From Hyphomicrobium sp. MC1 (GTDB taxonomy: Bacteria > Pseudomonadota > Alphaproteobacteria > Rhizobiales > Hyphomicrobiaceae), in contig NC_015717.1 of the NCBI RefSeq assembly GCF_000253295.1, positions 2,480,001-2,544,000 on the forward strand: a stretch of DNA of 64,000 nt, in the 5' to 3' direction. This document shows, one piece after another, positions 1 to 8,018 of this stretch. Each line of letters starts with the position of its first letter. The stretch's first letter is position 1. Made by a program: the position numbers and the translations under genes. Under the pieces are notes generated by a model that worked only from the letters and a program-made list of their open reading frames with translations, was not told the DNA's origin and ran no database searches.

Positions 1-197
1 GCCAGTTCCATCATGCACGATACCTCGTCGCATTGGGGCGCATCGACGAAGCCGAAAAATCGTTTCGCGCGTCGTTGGCGCAGGCGCCTGATAAATACCG
101 CCGCGATGCTCTCGCCATGCTGCGCAACCACCCCATCGAGAAGATCCGCGGGATTGGTTTCGATATGCCCCCAACGGCGCGGGAGCCGCGAGCGTGA
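1..197 (+). CDS. C-terminal end of a TPR-like protein (5' end outside window)
   Basis: The frame beginning at base 3 is open from the window edge to TGA at 195-197 and encodes about 64 residues, starting QFHHARYLVALGRIDEAEKS. The 'ALGRIDEAEKSFRASLAQAP' stretch resembles the second helix of a tetratricopeptide repeat, so the gene is probably a TPR-containing protein. The stop overlaps the GTG start of the next gene (GTGA at 194-197), which indicates translational coupling and membership of the operon that follows. No catalytic motif is visible in the part present. The full function cannot be read here. Confidence 0.6.
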   Translation, partial: QFHHARYLVALGRIDEAEKSFRASLAQAPDKYRRDALAMLRNHPIEKIRGIGFDMPPTAREPRA

Positions 198-847
198 ATA
201 TCAACGTGCCAGATGCTCAGATGCGACGCGCGGAACGCTCCAACCGGCGTGCTGAATGGATGCGGCAGCTGCGGCAATGGCACTGGATCAGCGGTGCGGT
301 TAGCCTCGTCACGATGCTGCTTTTCGCGGTGACGGGCATTACGCTCAATCATGCGGCGAGCATCGAAGCCAAGCCTTCAGTCACGACGGTGAAGGCTACG
401 CTTGATCAATCGAGTCTGAAGCCGCTGGAAAGCGCTCCGACAAAGGGACGGTCGCCATTTCCTGCTGCGACCGTAGCAGGGATCGCAGCCGCAACCGGCG
501 TGGATGTCGACGGCCGCGACGTCGAATGGTCGGACGACGAGGCCTATGTGACGCTGCCCCGTCCGGGTGGCGATGCGTGGATCTCGATCGACCGCGAAAC
601 TGGCGAACTCACTTACGAGAAGACCAATCGCGGCTGGATCGCCTATCTCAACGATCTACACAAAGGGCGCAACGTCGGCACCGCATGGGGCATCTTCATC
701 GACGTCTTTGCGCTGTGCTGCGTTGCATTCTGTGTGACGGGTCTCCTGCTCCTGCAAATGTACGCACGCGGACGACCGAGCACATGGCCGGTCGTCGGGT
801 TGGGCGTGGTCATCCCGATCCTGATTGCGATTTTGCTCATCCACTGA
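194..847 (+). CDS. PepSY-associated transmembrane protein
   Basis: 217 residues. An N-terminal basic segment is followed by a membrane helix at about 32-53 (WISGAVSLVTMLLFAVTGIT), a periplasmic PepSY-like domain with the ending 'DAWISIDRETGELTYEKTNRGWIAYLNDLHKGR', and two further helices near the C-terminus (about 160-187 and 197-216). The 'LNDLHKGR...G.....D' pattern is characteristic of PepSY-TM proteins, which sit in the inner membrane and are often found with iron-uptake or flavin-transfer genes. The GTG start overlaps the stop of the upstream gene. DUF2271, DUF4198 and ApbE genes follow, a recurrent combination in Proteobacteria. The exact substrate or electron partner is unknown. Confidence 0.8.
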   Translation: MNINVPDAQMRRAERSNRRAEWMRQLRQWHWISGAVSLVTMLLFAVTGITLNHAASIEAKPSVTTVKATLDQSSLKPLESAPTKGRSPFPAATVAGIAAATGVDVDGRDVEWSDDEAYVTLPRPGGDAWISIDRETGELTYEKTNRGWIAYLNDLHKGRNVGTAWGIFIDVFALCCVAFCVTGLLLLQMYARGRPSTWPVVGLGVVIPILIAILLIH

Positions 848-867
848 CACACGAGGCAACAAAACGA

Positions 868-1386
868 ATGCGAACTCTCTTTTTGACCGTCGGGCTTACC
901 GGTCTTGCTGCAACGCCGGCGCTCGCCGCAGATCTCGAAATTTCGGTCGAGGTCCCTCGCCTCGATGTTGCCGAGTACCACAAGCCGTATGTGGCGGTGT
1001 GGCTTGAAGGTCCGGACCGGCACGTCGCTGCCAACCTCGCCGTTTGGTACGACATCGCCAACAAGCGCAACGAAGGCGAAAAGTGGCTTAAAGACCTCCG
1101 CCAGTGGTGGCGTCGCGCCGGCCGCGAGTTGAAGCTCCCGGCCGATGGACTGACCAGCGCAACGCGCGCGCCAGGCACACACTCAATCAGCATCGACGAC
1201 GACAAGAACAAAATCTTGAGCGGGCTTGCTCCGGGCCAATACCAGCTCGTCGTCGAAGCAGCGCGCGAAGTCGGCGGCCGCGAGGTCGTGAAGATCCCGG
1301 TGCAATGGCCGCTGCAAAAAGGGGCAACGCTCAGCGGCAAAGGCGAGCACGAACTCGGAACCATCACTATCAGCACGAAACCATGA
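868..1386 (+). CDS. DUF2271 family exported protein
   Basis: 172 residues starting at ATG 868. The start is supported by a clean signal peptide (MRTLFLTVGLTGLAATPALAA). The mature part contains the DUF2271 pattern: 'PYVAVWLEGPDRHVAANLAVWYD', 'KWLKDLRQWWRRAGRE' and, later, a beta-rich 'GQYQLVVEAAREVGGREVVKIPVQWP'. The family is periplasmic and of unknown biochemical role. It is nearly always encoded with PepSY, DUF4198 and ApbE proteins, as here. The stop codon overlaps possible ATG starts of the following gene. Confidence 0.85.
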   Translation: MRTLFLTVGLTGLAATPALAADLEISVEVPRLDVAEYHKPYVAVWLEGPDRHVAANLAVWYDIANKRNEGEKWLKDLRQWWRRAGRELKLPADGLTSATRAPGTHSISIDDDKNKILSGLAPGQYQLVVEAAREVGGREVVKIPVQWPLQKGATLSGKGEHELGTITISTKP

Positions 1387-1409
1387 TGCAATCTGGGATA
1401 CCGCGAACC

Positions 1410-2213
1410 ATGAAACGTCTCGTATACGCCGCAGCGGCGTTCGCATTTCTTATTCCGGCAGCGGCTGACGCCCATCGGGCATGGTTGCGGCCGTCAGCGA
1501 CCGTTTTGTCTGCCAAAGACACGTTCGTCACCGTGGACGCTGCGGTCTCGAACGATCTGTTTTATTTTGAATTCCGTCCTCTTCCCCTCGACGGCCTGCA
1601 GATCACGGCGCCGGATGGATCGACAATCGCGCCTGAAAATGCGAACTCCGGCAAGCTTCGCAGCACCTTCGACATTCCACTGAAAGCGCCCGGCACCTAT
1701 CGCATCGCGCTCGTCGACGACCGCCTGATGGCACAGTATACCGATAATGGCGAGAAGAAGCGCTGGCGCGGCAAGGTCGAAAACCTGAAGGAAATCCCGG
1801 CCTCGGCGAGCGACGTTGTCGTGATCCAATCGCAGCGTCGCATGGAAACGTTCGTGACGGCGGGCAAGACCGACGAGACCGCTCTGAAGCCCGTGGGCAA
1901 GGGCCTCGAAATGCAGCCGATCACGCACCCGAATGATCTCGTGGCCAACGACGAAGCGAGCTTCAGGCTTCTGCTCGACGGCAAGCCTGCGGCAGATACG
2001 AAGATCGAGATCGTGCCTGGCGGCGTGCGCTATCGCAATCAGCCGGGCGATTTCTCGGTGACGACAGACAAGGATGGGGTGTTCAAGGTCAAGTGGCCTG
2101 AAGCCGGCCTATACTGGATGGAAGCAAGCGTCACCGACGACAAGCCCAGCGTCAAGGAAGCGAGCAAGCGCCGTTCGACGTATGCGGCAACGCTTGAGGT
2201 GCTTCCGGAATGA
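1410..2213 (+). CDS. DUF4198 family exported protein
   Basis: 267 residues from ATG 1410; an upstream in-frame ATG at 1383 also exists, but 1410 gives a clean signal peptide (MKRLVYAAAAFAFLIPAAADA). Cleavage after ADA would leave His as the first mature residue, followed by RAWLRPS, which is the conserved beginning of DUF4198 proteins. The rest is beta-sandwich-like, with two apparent Ig/transthyretin-like modules ('LDGLQITAPDGSTIAPE' and 'FRLLLDGKPAADTKIEIVPGG...TTDKDGVFKVKWPEAGLYWMEA'). Members are periplasmic and often linked to metal uptake. The stop overlaps the apbE start (ATGA, 2210-2213). Confidence 0.85.
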   Translation: MKRLVYAAAAFAFLIPAAADAHRAWLRPSATVLSAKDTFVTVDAAVSNDLFYFEFRPLPLDGLQITAPDGSTIAPENANSGKLRSTFDIPLKAPGTYRIALVDDRLMAQYTDNGEKKRWRGKVENLKEIPASASDVVVIQSQRRMETFVTAGKTDETALKPVGKGLEMQPITHPNDLVANDEASFRLLLDGKPAADTKIEIVPGGVRYRNQPGDFSVTTDKDGVFKVKWPEAGLYWMEASVTDDKPSVKEASKRRSTYAATLEVLPE

Positions 2214-3238
2214 CGGCTTCGGCGCGGCGGGTCTTGATCCCGCGCCGAACGCCGATACCCGCGACGCTCGCAGCGCTGCGCACACTGTCGGTGTGTCAGA
2301 TCGGCGGCGAAACGATGGGAACGACATGGAGCGCCAAGATGGCGCTCCCGCGCAACGCCAACGTCGGTGCCCTTCGATGCGGGATCGAACGCGTGCTGGC
2401 GCAGGTGATCGCCGAGATGAGCCCGTGGGATCCGGCATCGGCTCTCTCGCGTTTCAATGCTGCGCCCGCCGGAACGTGGCATCCTTTGGCTGACGGGTTC
2501 TTCAAGGTGCTTTCCAGCGCGCTCTCCTGGGCGGAGCGAACGGGCGGCGCCTATGATCCGACGGTCGGCGCGATTGTCGATCTGTGGGGCTTTGGTCCGT
2601 TTCACATTGCGCCCGGCTTGCCGGATGGGGCGGCGCTCGATGCAGCGCGTGTAGCGTCCGGTTGGCGTAGCGTGACGCTCGATAAGGAAAACCGGCGCGT
2701 GTTTCAGCCCGGCGGCGTGCGGCTCGATCTCTGCGCCATCGCCAAGGGCTACGCCGTTGATGAGGTCGTCTCGGTGCTGCGCGTCGCTGGCGTCAGCAAT
2801 CTTCTCGTCGAGATCGGAGGAGAACTGAGAGGCGAAGGACTAAAACCGGACGGGTCGCCCTGGTGGGTGGAATTCGAACGGCCGCGCCATACACAGGTTG
2901 CTGATGGGACCCACCCCGAGACCGTGCTTGCGCTCGCAGGGCTTTCCGTTGCGACCAGCGGCGACGAGCAACGATATTTCGAGCACGGCGGCCGCCGCTA
3001 CGCCCACACCGTCGATCCACGGACCGGGTTCCCGACCGCGCACGACCTGATCTCGGTCACCGTCGTCACGGACGACTGCATGACCGCTGACGTGCTGGCA
3101 ACGGCGCTTACTGTGCTGGGACCTGAGGAAGGGCCGGCATTCGCAGCGGCAAATGGGTTCGCGGCCCGGTTCGTGTCCTTCGACGGCCGTGCCCTTACGG
3201 AACGCATCACGCCTGCCCTGGCGCAGATGCTGTACTGA
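2210..3238 (+). CDS. apbE: FAD:protein FMN transferase
   Basis: 342 residues. ApbE attaches FMN covalently to a threonine of target flavoproteins using FAD and Mg2+. The family signatures are present in order: 'GETMGTTWSAKM', 'GGAYDPTVGAIVDLWGFGP', 'VRLDLCAIAKGYAVDEV', 'ATSGDEQRYFEHGGRRYAHTVDPRTGFP' and the metal-binding 'CMTADVLATAL' near the end. No convincing signal peptide or lipobox is visible at the N-terminus (MTASARRVLIPRRTPIPATL), unlike many periplasmic ApbE proteins, although the neighbours are periplasmic. It is the last gene of the PepSY-DUF2271-DUF4198-apbE run. The natural inference is that it flavinylates a component of this system or of the gene lying upstream of the window. 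Confidence 0.92.
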   Translation: MTASARRVLIPRRTPIPATLAALRTLSVCQIGGETMGTTWSAKMALPRNANVGALRCGIERVLAQVIAEMSPWDPASALSRFNAAPAGTWHPLADGFFKVLSSALSWAERTGGAYDPTVGAIVDLWGFGPFHIAPGLPDGAALDAARVASGWRSVTLDKENRRVFQPGGVRLDLCAIAKGYAVDEVVSVLRVAGVSNLLVEIGGELRGEGLKPDGSPWWVEFERPRHTQVADGTHPETVLALAGLSVATSGDEQRYFEHGGRRYAHTVDPRTGFPTAHDLISVTVVTDDCMTADVLATALTVLGPEEGPAFAAANGFAARFVSFDGRALTERITPALAQMLY

Positions 3239-3246
3239 CGCGATGT

Positions 3247-3330
3247 TTTGAAAAGAATGGTCGGAGCGAGAGGATTTGAACCTCCGACCCCCAGTCCCCC
3301 AGACTGGTGCGCTAACCAGGCTGCGCTACG
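3247..3330. repeat. Left attachment repeat (attL), 84 bp
   Basis: Identical to 13612-13695, beginning TTTGAAAAG in the 3' flank of the tRNA and ending at the CG of the acceptor stem; the two copies diverge immediately afterwards (TTCTCAC here, CTCCGAT at the right). It is the product of site-specific integration by the adjacent tyrosine recombinase. Confidence 0.9.
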
Positions 3331-3335
3331 TTCTC
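3258..3335 (-). pseudogene. tRNA-Pro(GGG) copy with broken acceptor stem
   Basis: This copy contains the encoded CCA, T-arm, anticodon arm (GGG) and D-arm of tRNA-Pro. The 5' strand of the acceptor stem is replaced by element DNA: GAGAACG instead of CGGAGCG, which gives at least three mismatches against CGCTCCG. It also lacks the native upstream promoter region. It is best read as the non-functional copy left at the distal end after integration. Confidence 0.85.
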
Positions 3336-3419
3336 ACTGGTGCGTCCACCTTATCTATCTGATTTGTCTACTATTTTTCTATCGCGCGTGGAGGACTCGC
3401 TGGGTACAGCGAAAGGTTG

Positions 3420-3440
3420 GCGCTACCTATACGCTACCTA
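3420..3440. repeat. Putative integrase arm-type sites, left end
   Basis: Two direct CGCTACCTA nonamers, two bases apart (3421-3429 and 3432-3440), each arrangement preceded by G. They lie about 90 bp inside the attL core and just before the integrase gene. The same double nonamer in the same orientation occurs inside the right end at 13556-13576, and an AACGCGA follows both copies. Paired direct repeats flanking the core are what arm-binding domains of tyrosine integrases recognise; the assignment is an inference. Confidence 0.55.
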
Positions 3441-3483
3441 GCAGAACGCGAGTTGACACCCCTTCGAAGGCGGGGCAGGCCCC

Positions 3484-4656
3484 ATGACATCTCGCGCACT
3501 GACTGACCTTGACATTAAGCACCTCAAGCCTCGTCCGTCGCAGTACGAGGTGTTCGACCCAGCTACACGGGGTTTGGCAATACGCGTGTCGCCTGGCGGC
3601 ACCAAGGCGTTCGTTTTCTTGTATCGCATTGGTCGCCACCCTAGGCGCTACACGATTGGTCGTTATCCGATCGTTTCTCTAAAGAGTGCGCGCCATTGGG
3701 CGAGTGAAGCCCTCAAGCTCGTCGGCGCAGGCAAAGACCCCCAGGCAAGGAAGCTGCTCGAACGCGAGCGCTACCGGTCTAGCCTTTTCCCGGCGATCGC
3801 CACCGCCTTTATCGAGAAGTATGCCAAGCCCAACACAAAGGCCTGGAACGAGACCAAGCGGATACTGGAACGTGAGTTCTGCACTCGATGGAAGAGCATG
3901 CATCTGCATGACATATCGAGGCATCACGTGGCTGAGGCTCTGGACGAGTTGGTTGTCCAAAACGGCCCAAGCGCTGCCAACCACGGCTTCGCTGCTTTGC
4001 GCAGGTTGTTCAACTGGTGCGTAGAGCGCGGGGAACTTGGCGTCAGTCCTTGCTCAGGCTTGAAGCAGCCAGCCCAGACCTACTCACGTGAGAGGGTCTT
4101 AACCAACGACGAGGTTGTGCGTATCTGGAATGCCGCCCACACGATTGGCTACCCTTTTGGGTCGTTGATCAAACTGCTGTTGCTGACAGGCCAAAGAAGA
4201 AGTGAGGTGTCTCGGCTATGCTGGGCAGATATTGATCTGGAAACGGGCCTTTGGACCCAGCCCTCCCTCTCAAACAAATCAAAGCGGATTCACCTTGTAC
4301 CGTTGACCGGCCACGCTGTTGAGGTGCTTCGAGAGATCCCCCGCCTCAACGCCCAACTCGTGTTTCCAGCGCGAGGTCGGTCAAATAGGGCCGTTTCTGG
4401 CTTCAGCAAGTGGAAGAGGCGTCTAGATAAGCAAAGCGGCACTGAGGGATGGACGATCCACGACGTTCGCCGAACAGTGAATACGGGTCTCGCAGCGCTG
4501 AAGGTTCCGCCTCACATCGCCGACCTCGTCCTCAACCATCAGGGGTCCGTTCGCAGCTCAGTCAGCGTAATCTATGACAGATACGATTATCTCGATGAAA
4601 AGCGAGATGCCTTGGAACGCTGGGCCACTCATATCGACCGTCTCGTTGCTCCCTGA
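3484..4656 (+). CDS. Tyrosine recombinase/integrase (DUF4102 arm-binding type)
   Basis: 390 residues from ATG 3484. The N-terminal about 85 residues match the P4-integrase-like arm DNA-binding domain (YEVFDPATRGLAIRVSPGGTKAF, 'YRIGRHPRRYTIGRYPIVSLKSAR'). A core-binding SAM-like domain follows, then the catalytic domain: Arg in 'LLLLTGQRRSEVSRLCWADID', Lys in 'LSNKSKRIHLVPL', HxxR in 'TIHDVRRTVNTGLA', a His in 'DLVLNHQGSV' and the nucleophilic Tyr in the 'IYDRYDYLDEKRDALERW' region. All catalytic residues appear intact, so the element may still be mobile. It sits next to the left repeat and reads into the element. Confidence 0.95.
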   Translation: MTSRALTDLDIKHLKPRPSQYEVFDPATRGLAIRVSPGGTKAFVFLYRIGRHPRRYTIGRYPIVSLKSARHWASEALKLVGAGKDPQARKLLERERYRSSLFPAIATAFIEKYAKPNTKAWNETKRILEREFCTRWKSMHLHDISRHHVAEALDELVVQNGPSAANHGFAALRRLFNWCVERGELGVSPCSGLKQPAQTYSRERVLTNDEVVRIWNAAHTIGYPFGSLIKLLLLTGQRRSEVSRLCWADIDLETGLWTQPSLSNKSKRIHLVPLTGHAVEVLREIPRLNAQLVFPARGRSNRAVSGFSKWKRRLDKQSGTEGWTIHDVRRTVNTGLAALKVPPHIADLVLNHQGSVRSSVSVIYDRYDYLDEKRDALERWATHIDRLVAP

Positions 4657-4683
4657 AAATTATGCAAGGCTACCAGCGCCGCC

Positions 4684-4914
4684 CTAGCGCGACGATTTAG
4701 GCTGTGGGGGCTCAAACGCCCCCACCAACTCGGACGAGCGCACAATGCCCCCAATCTTGTCAGCGAGCAGCTTGATATCTCGTGCAACCCCTTCTTGGAC
4801 GTATCGCCGCATCAACGTCGATTTGGGCGCAATAGTGCTGCGAGAGATCTGATGCAGCGCCCGCCCTGTCGGCTCATCAAGCCTAAGATGGAACCTATAT
4901 TTGAAATTTTCCAT
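4684..4914 (-). CDS. Small putative ribbon-helix-helix DNA-binding protein
   Basis: 76 residues, convergent with the integrase. The sequence begins 'MENFKYRFHLRLDEPTGRAL' and continues 'HQISRSTIAPKSTLMRRYVQEGVARDIK', a short beta strand followed by two helices as in Arc/MetJ-type repressors and accessory mobilisation proteins. Its start at 4914 faces a 14-bp perfect palindrome at 4975-4988, which could be its own operator. There is no close family recognisable by eye. A role as element regulator or excisionase-like accessory factor is an inference. Confidence 0.5.
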   Translation of the reverse strand: MENFKYRFHLRLDEPTGRALHQISRSTIAPKSTLMRRYVQEGVARDIKLLADKIGGIVRSSELVGAFEPPQPKSSR

Positions 4915-4974
4915 TCTTGCCTACTTCTAATAAAACGAAAATCCGCGACTTCAACGCCGTGATTTTTCTTATGT

Positions 4975-4988
4975 ACTAAATATTTAGT
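4975..4988. promoter_or_regulatory. Palindromic operator candidate ACTAAATATTTAGT
   Basis: A perfect 14-bp palindrome in the A+T-rich gap (4915-5147) between the minus-strand small DNA-binding-type gene and the plus-strand helicase-primase gene. Its position about 60 bp upstream of one start and 160 bp upstream of the other suits a site regulating both. No protein has been shown to bind it. The rest of the 233-bp gap holds no gene that can be supported. Confidence 0.4.
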
Positions 4989-5147
4989 CGTGAAACTGGC
5001 GACGACAGACATCTAGGAATGACACGAGATCTTTTAATTCCACTTGGCATCCCAAATATCTGCGTCACCAAAATTGGAGCGCGGCCAAGTAATTATAGTT
5101 CTTGGCTACTCCTCTGATCGGCACAATTAAGCACTTCGGAACCGCGT

Positions 5148-7736
5148 GTGGCGCGAGCGTCAACTCCGCGTCGCATCTCATATTTCATCGGAGAACAATA
5201 TTTAGTGTTGGATTTTTTGCTCGAACAAGTATCACCCGACTTTTCAAATTTACACGGCACCGACTCGCTCGGCTTTGATGCCACCTATAACCCCCACCTG
5301 ATCACGTATGTCTCTGCGCCCTGTAGCGGGGGCAAGACCCATGCCTTGGCCAATCTCATTAAAGATGCCTTCTCACGAGCACCCTTCGTTGAACCGCAGC
5401 GGTTTATGTACGTAGCGCCAACGGTTGACCTACTCGGAGAATTCTCAACTCTTTTGACCGGGCTAGGCATCACGGATCAAACCACGATCGCCTCATCGAC
5501 TTGCACAAAGGACGTTTTCGAACGTGTCACAAAGCATCTGAGAAGTTCGGACCTTTATCAGGCCACTCACATCACGCTCATCACGCATGCAACCTTTTTG
5601 AGACTGCCAGCAGGGCTACGCCATCCTGAACGGTGGCGCATCTTCATCGACGAGGTTCCGCAAATCGATCACTTTCAGAACGCGCGTTTACCCGAGACCA
5701 GAAACACCTTAGCAGGCTGCCTTGAGGCTAGCCCCTTCACAGAAGCACTCGTCCGTGTCGACAAGAAGCAAGGCAAGAGCATCAAAAAGCTACTCGAAGA
5801 TACCGGCGTCAAGGGTATCGCCGATATGCTGCGCAAGATCGAAAGCCCTAACTACACTGTCTACACCGATGCCGTTTCCTTCGACCGGGTGTTGAAGCCA
5901 ACACGGGCCAATTTTGATCCGGAGTTCTCGCTACCGCTGCTGGCGGTCATAAATCCTGACATCTTCGACGGCTGCTGTTTCCTCTCAGCGAACTTCGAGG
6001 AGTCAATGCTGTACGACCTTCTCATGCGCAATAAGAAAATCGTCGTGCCAAATGAGGAACTAACGGCCATGCTGCGCTATCAGCAATACCCTAAGGTCGT
6101 TGGCCAACGCGCGCACATCAGATACCTGCTTGATGGCAAGCGGTACAGTAAATCGCTTCGAGACAAGTTCACCTCAGATGCAAAGCGGGTCAAGCCAGCA
6201 ATCGACGATACAATACTGAACCATCTTGGGAGGGAGAAATTCCTGCTGGTCGCCAACAAAGACGACAAAGGAAGCCTGACCAAGGCCACTAATGCCGAAC
6301 GATTGAGCGGAAGCCCGCAAGGTCTCAACTGCTACCAGAACTACACGCGCATCGTGTTCTTGTCCGCTTTGAACCGCGATGCAAAGCACTTATCATTGCT
6401 GCGTGAGGTAGGATTTTCCGGGGATACCATTCAAAAGGCAACCCTTGTCGAAGCTGTTCATCAGGCAGTTATGAGAACAGCACTGCGTGATCCATCCTCA
6501 AAAGCAGCCGTCGAAATTATTGTTCCCGACAAATGGACGGCCCAAGAGCTTGGAAATATTTTGGGCTGCGCGAATATTTCCAGGCTTGGAAACATCGTCC
6601 TCAATGGGGTCCTGCCCTATACCCAAAAAGACAAAGATCGGCGCCATGATTTCCAGAAGCTATTTAAGTCGTTGCTGGTGATAGGACGCAATACGAACAT
6701 TTCGAGCGGCGACGACGATGAGAAGCTTGATTCGGCGATTTCGCTACCTTTTCTCTTAAAGGATATGAAGAAAGGTAGTTATTTTGCTGCGAATGGATCA
6801 TTAGCGGCAACGAACAGATTGAATTCTGGAATTTCGTTCACTCTACACGATACCGTTACGGCTACTGGCGCCAGCGAGCACGCAGCAAACCTTTTACCTG
6901 CCCAGGATTTCGTCAGATTCCTTAGAGTGGCTTCAAGAACGCCTATTTCCCGCAAAGACGAGCTTCCCTTACTCATTCCATCTATCTTCAAAGAGAACCC
7001 CAAAGGCGGCTTTAGGGCAAACGACAACTTCGCCTTTTCCTCGTGCCTCGTTCTCGACTTCGATGGCGGGGCACTGTCACCAGAAATCTTTGAAAACATC
7101 TTCTGGCACAGCGCGGGATCGAGTGGGAAACGCTCGTTTATAATCTGCAATACGTTCTCACGCACGGCATCGGAGCCCAATCGCTTCCGCGTCATCATGC
7201 CATTCAAGAAGCCTGTAACCGATGCCAAGGTCTTTGAGGCCATTTTCGACGCCGTCGCCCTACGCCTTGAGCAAGCGGGCTACCCAAAGGCAGAATCAAA
7301 ACTCGACGAAAATAGCCGCAAGGTCACGCAGTCCTACTACCTACCCTGCACGAATAGACAGCACAAAGACCAAGCGTTCATTCGCGCGTATGGAACGCAG
7401 ACGCGAGAGTTTGATAGGTATGCGATCGATCCAGAAGCGTACGAGGTTACGCTTCCGCGAACTGAGCCTCTCCCTTGCACCCAGACCCCACATCCGAAAA
7501 GGGGCAAGGATGACAGCCCTGAGGCCCGAAAGCATATCGAGTCAGCCAAGAACAAGCTGAGATCCATGACCAGCGGCAGACACCAACTGTTCTTTGATCT
7601 GGGCGTGCTTTTGGCGAGGAAATGTTACTACTCGCTCCACGAGGTTGAGAGAGAGCTGTTAGAAGTCGCAGGCAGCGATCCAAAGATGAAGAAGAAGGCG
7701 CGGGACATTATGAAATCGCTCAAAAGTCGCCAGTGA
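5148..7736 (+). CDS. Helicase-primase-like replication protein of the element
   Basis: 862 residues from GTG 5148. An N-terminal P-loop helicase-like region has Walker A 'SAPCSGGKTHA' (Lys about 63), Walker B 'WRIFIDEVPQID' (DEVP about 168-171), a 'LITHATF' motif before it and a motif-VI-like 'HQAVMRTALRD' (about 438-448). The C-terminal third resembles an archaeo-eukaryotic primase fold: 'CLVLDFDGG' (DxD at about 637-639), 'SFIICNTFSRTASEPNRFRVIMPFKKPVT' and a late 'SYYLPCTNRQ'. Such fusions replicate plasmids, satellites and integrative elements. The gene's base composition is clearly unlike the chromosome. A helicase function is fairly secure; the primase assignment is by motif spacing only. 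Confidence 0.65.
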   Translation: MARASTPRRISYFIGEQYLVLDFLLEQVSPDFSNLHGTDSLGFDATYNPHLITYVSAPCSGGKTHALANLIKDAFSRAPFVEPQRFMYVAPTVDLLGEFSTLLTGLGITDQTTIASSTCTKDVFERVTKHLRSSDLYQATHITLITHATFLRLPAGLRHPERWRIFIDEVPQIDHFQNARLPETRNTLAGCLEASPFTEALVRVDKKQGKSIKKLLEDTGVKGIADMLRKIESPNYTVYTDAVSFDRVLKPTRANFDPEFSLPLLAVINPDIFDGCCFLSANFEESMLYDLLMRNKKIVVPNEELTAMLRYQQYPKVVGQRAHIRYLLDGKRYSKSLRDKFTSDAKRVKPAIDDTILNHLGREKFLLVANKDDKGSLTKATNAERLSGSPQGLNCYQNYTRIVFLSALNRDAKHLSLLREVGFSGDTIQKATLVEAVHQAVMRTALRDPSSKAAVEIIVPDKWTAQELGNILGCANISRLGNIVLNGVLPYTQKDKDRRHDFQKLFKSLLVIGRNTNISSGDDDEKLDSAISLPFLLKDMKKGSYFAANGSLAATNRLNSGISFTLHDTVTATGASEHAANLLPAQDFVRFLRVASRTPISRKDELPLLIPSIFKENPKGGFRANDNFAFSSCLVLDFDGGALSPEIFENIFWHSAGSSGKRSFIICNTFSRTASEPNRFRVIMPFKKPVTDAKVFEAIFDAVALRLEQAGYPKAESKLDENSRKVTQSYYLPCTNRQHKDQAFIRAYGTQTREFDRYAIDPEAYEVTLPRTEPLPCTQTPHPKRGKDDSPEARKHIESAKNKLRSMTSGRHQLFFDLGVLLARKCYYSLHEVERELLEVAGSDPKMKKKARDIMKSLKSRQ

Positions 7737-8018
7737 GCAATGGCTGGGGACACAAAAGTAGTGCCCTTGTCTAGCGCTCATCGAGGGGTGCGCCCTTCGA
7801 AGAATAACGATCGTCTTCGCCTAAGTCCTCTATGCCTCCGCCACGTTACCCCGCTGCGATCACACAACGCCGTTTACCAAATTAGATTGAATCGCCCCTT
7901 AGCCAGTGGGCACACTCTGCTTCCTGAGATAATCAGCATAGAGATAAGGACGTTGAGCCAAACGCAGAAACACTTCGCCCTCGACAAGAGATTTTTGTCC
8001 TGAATAGGGACTTAAGGA
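7737..8018. other. Intergenic stretch inside the element
   Basis: 282 bp between the helicase-primase-like gene and the LprI-like gene. An 87-codon plus-strand frame (7740-8003) exists but has no recognisable domain, signal or ribosome-binding site, so it is not called. The stretch presumably carries the promoter of the exported-protein genes; no clear promoter could be assigned. Confidence 0.4.

Noticed and set aside
3258..3335. Left tRNA-Pro copy as a functional tRNA gene
   Set aside because: The acceptor stem has several mismatches and the native upstream region is replaced by element DNA.
7740..8003. 87-codon frame after the helicase-primase-like gene
   Set aside because: No domain, signal peptide or ribosome-binding site; the sequence is patternless.
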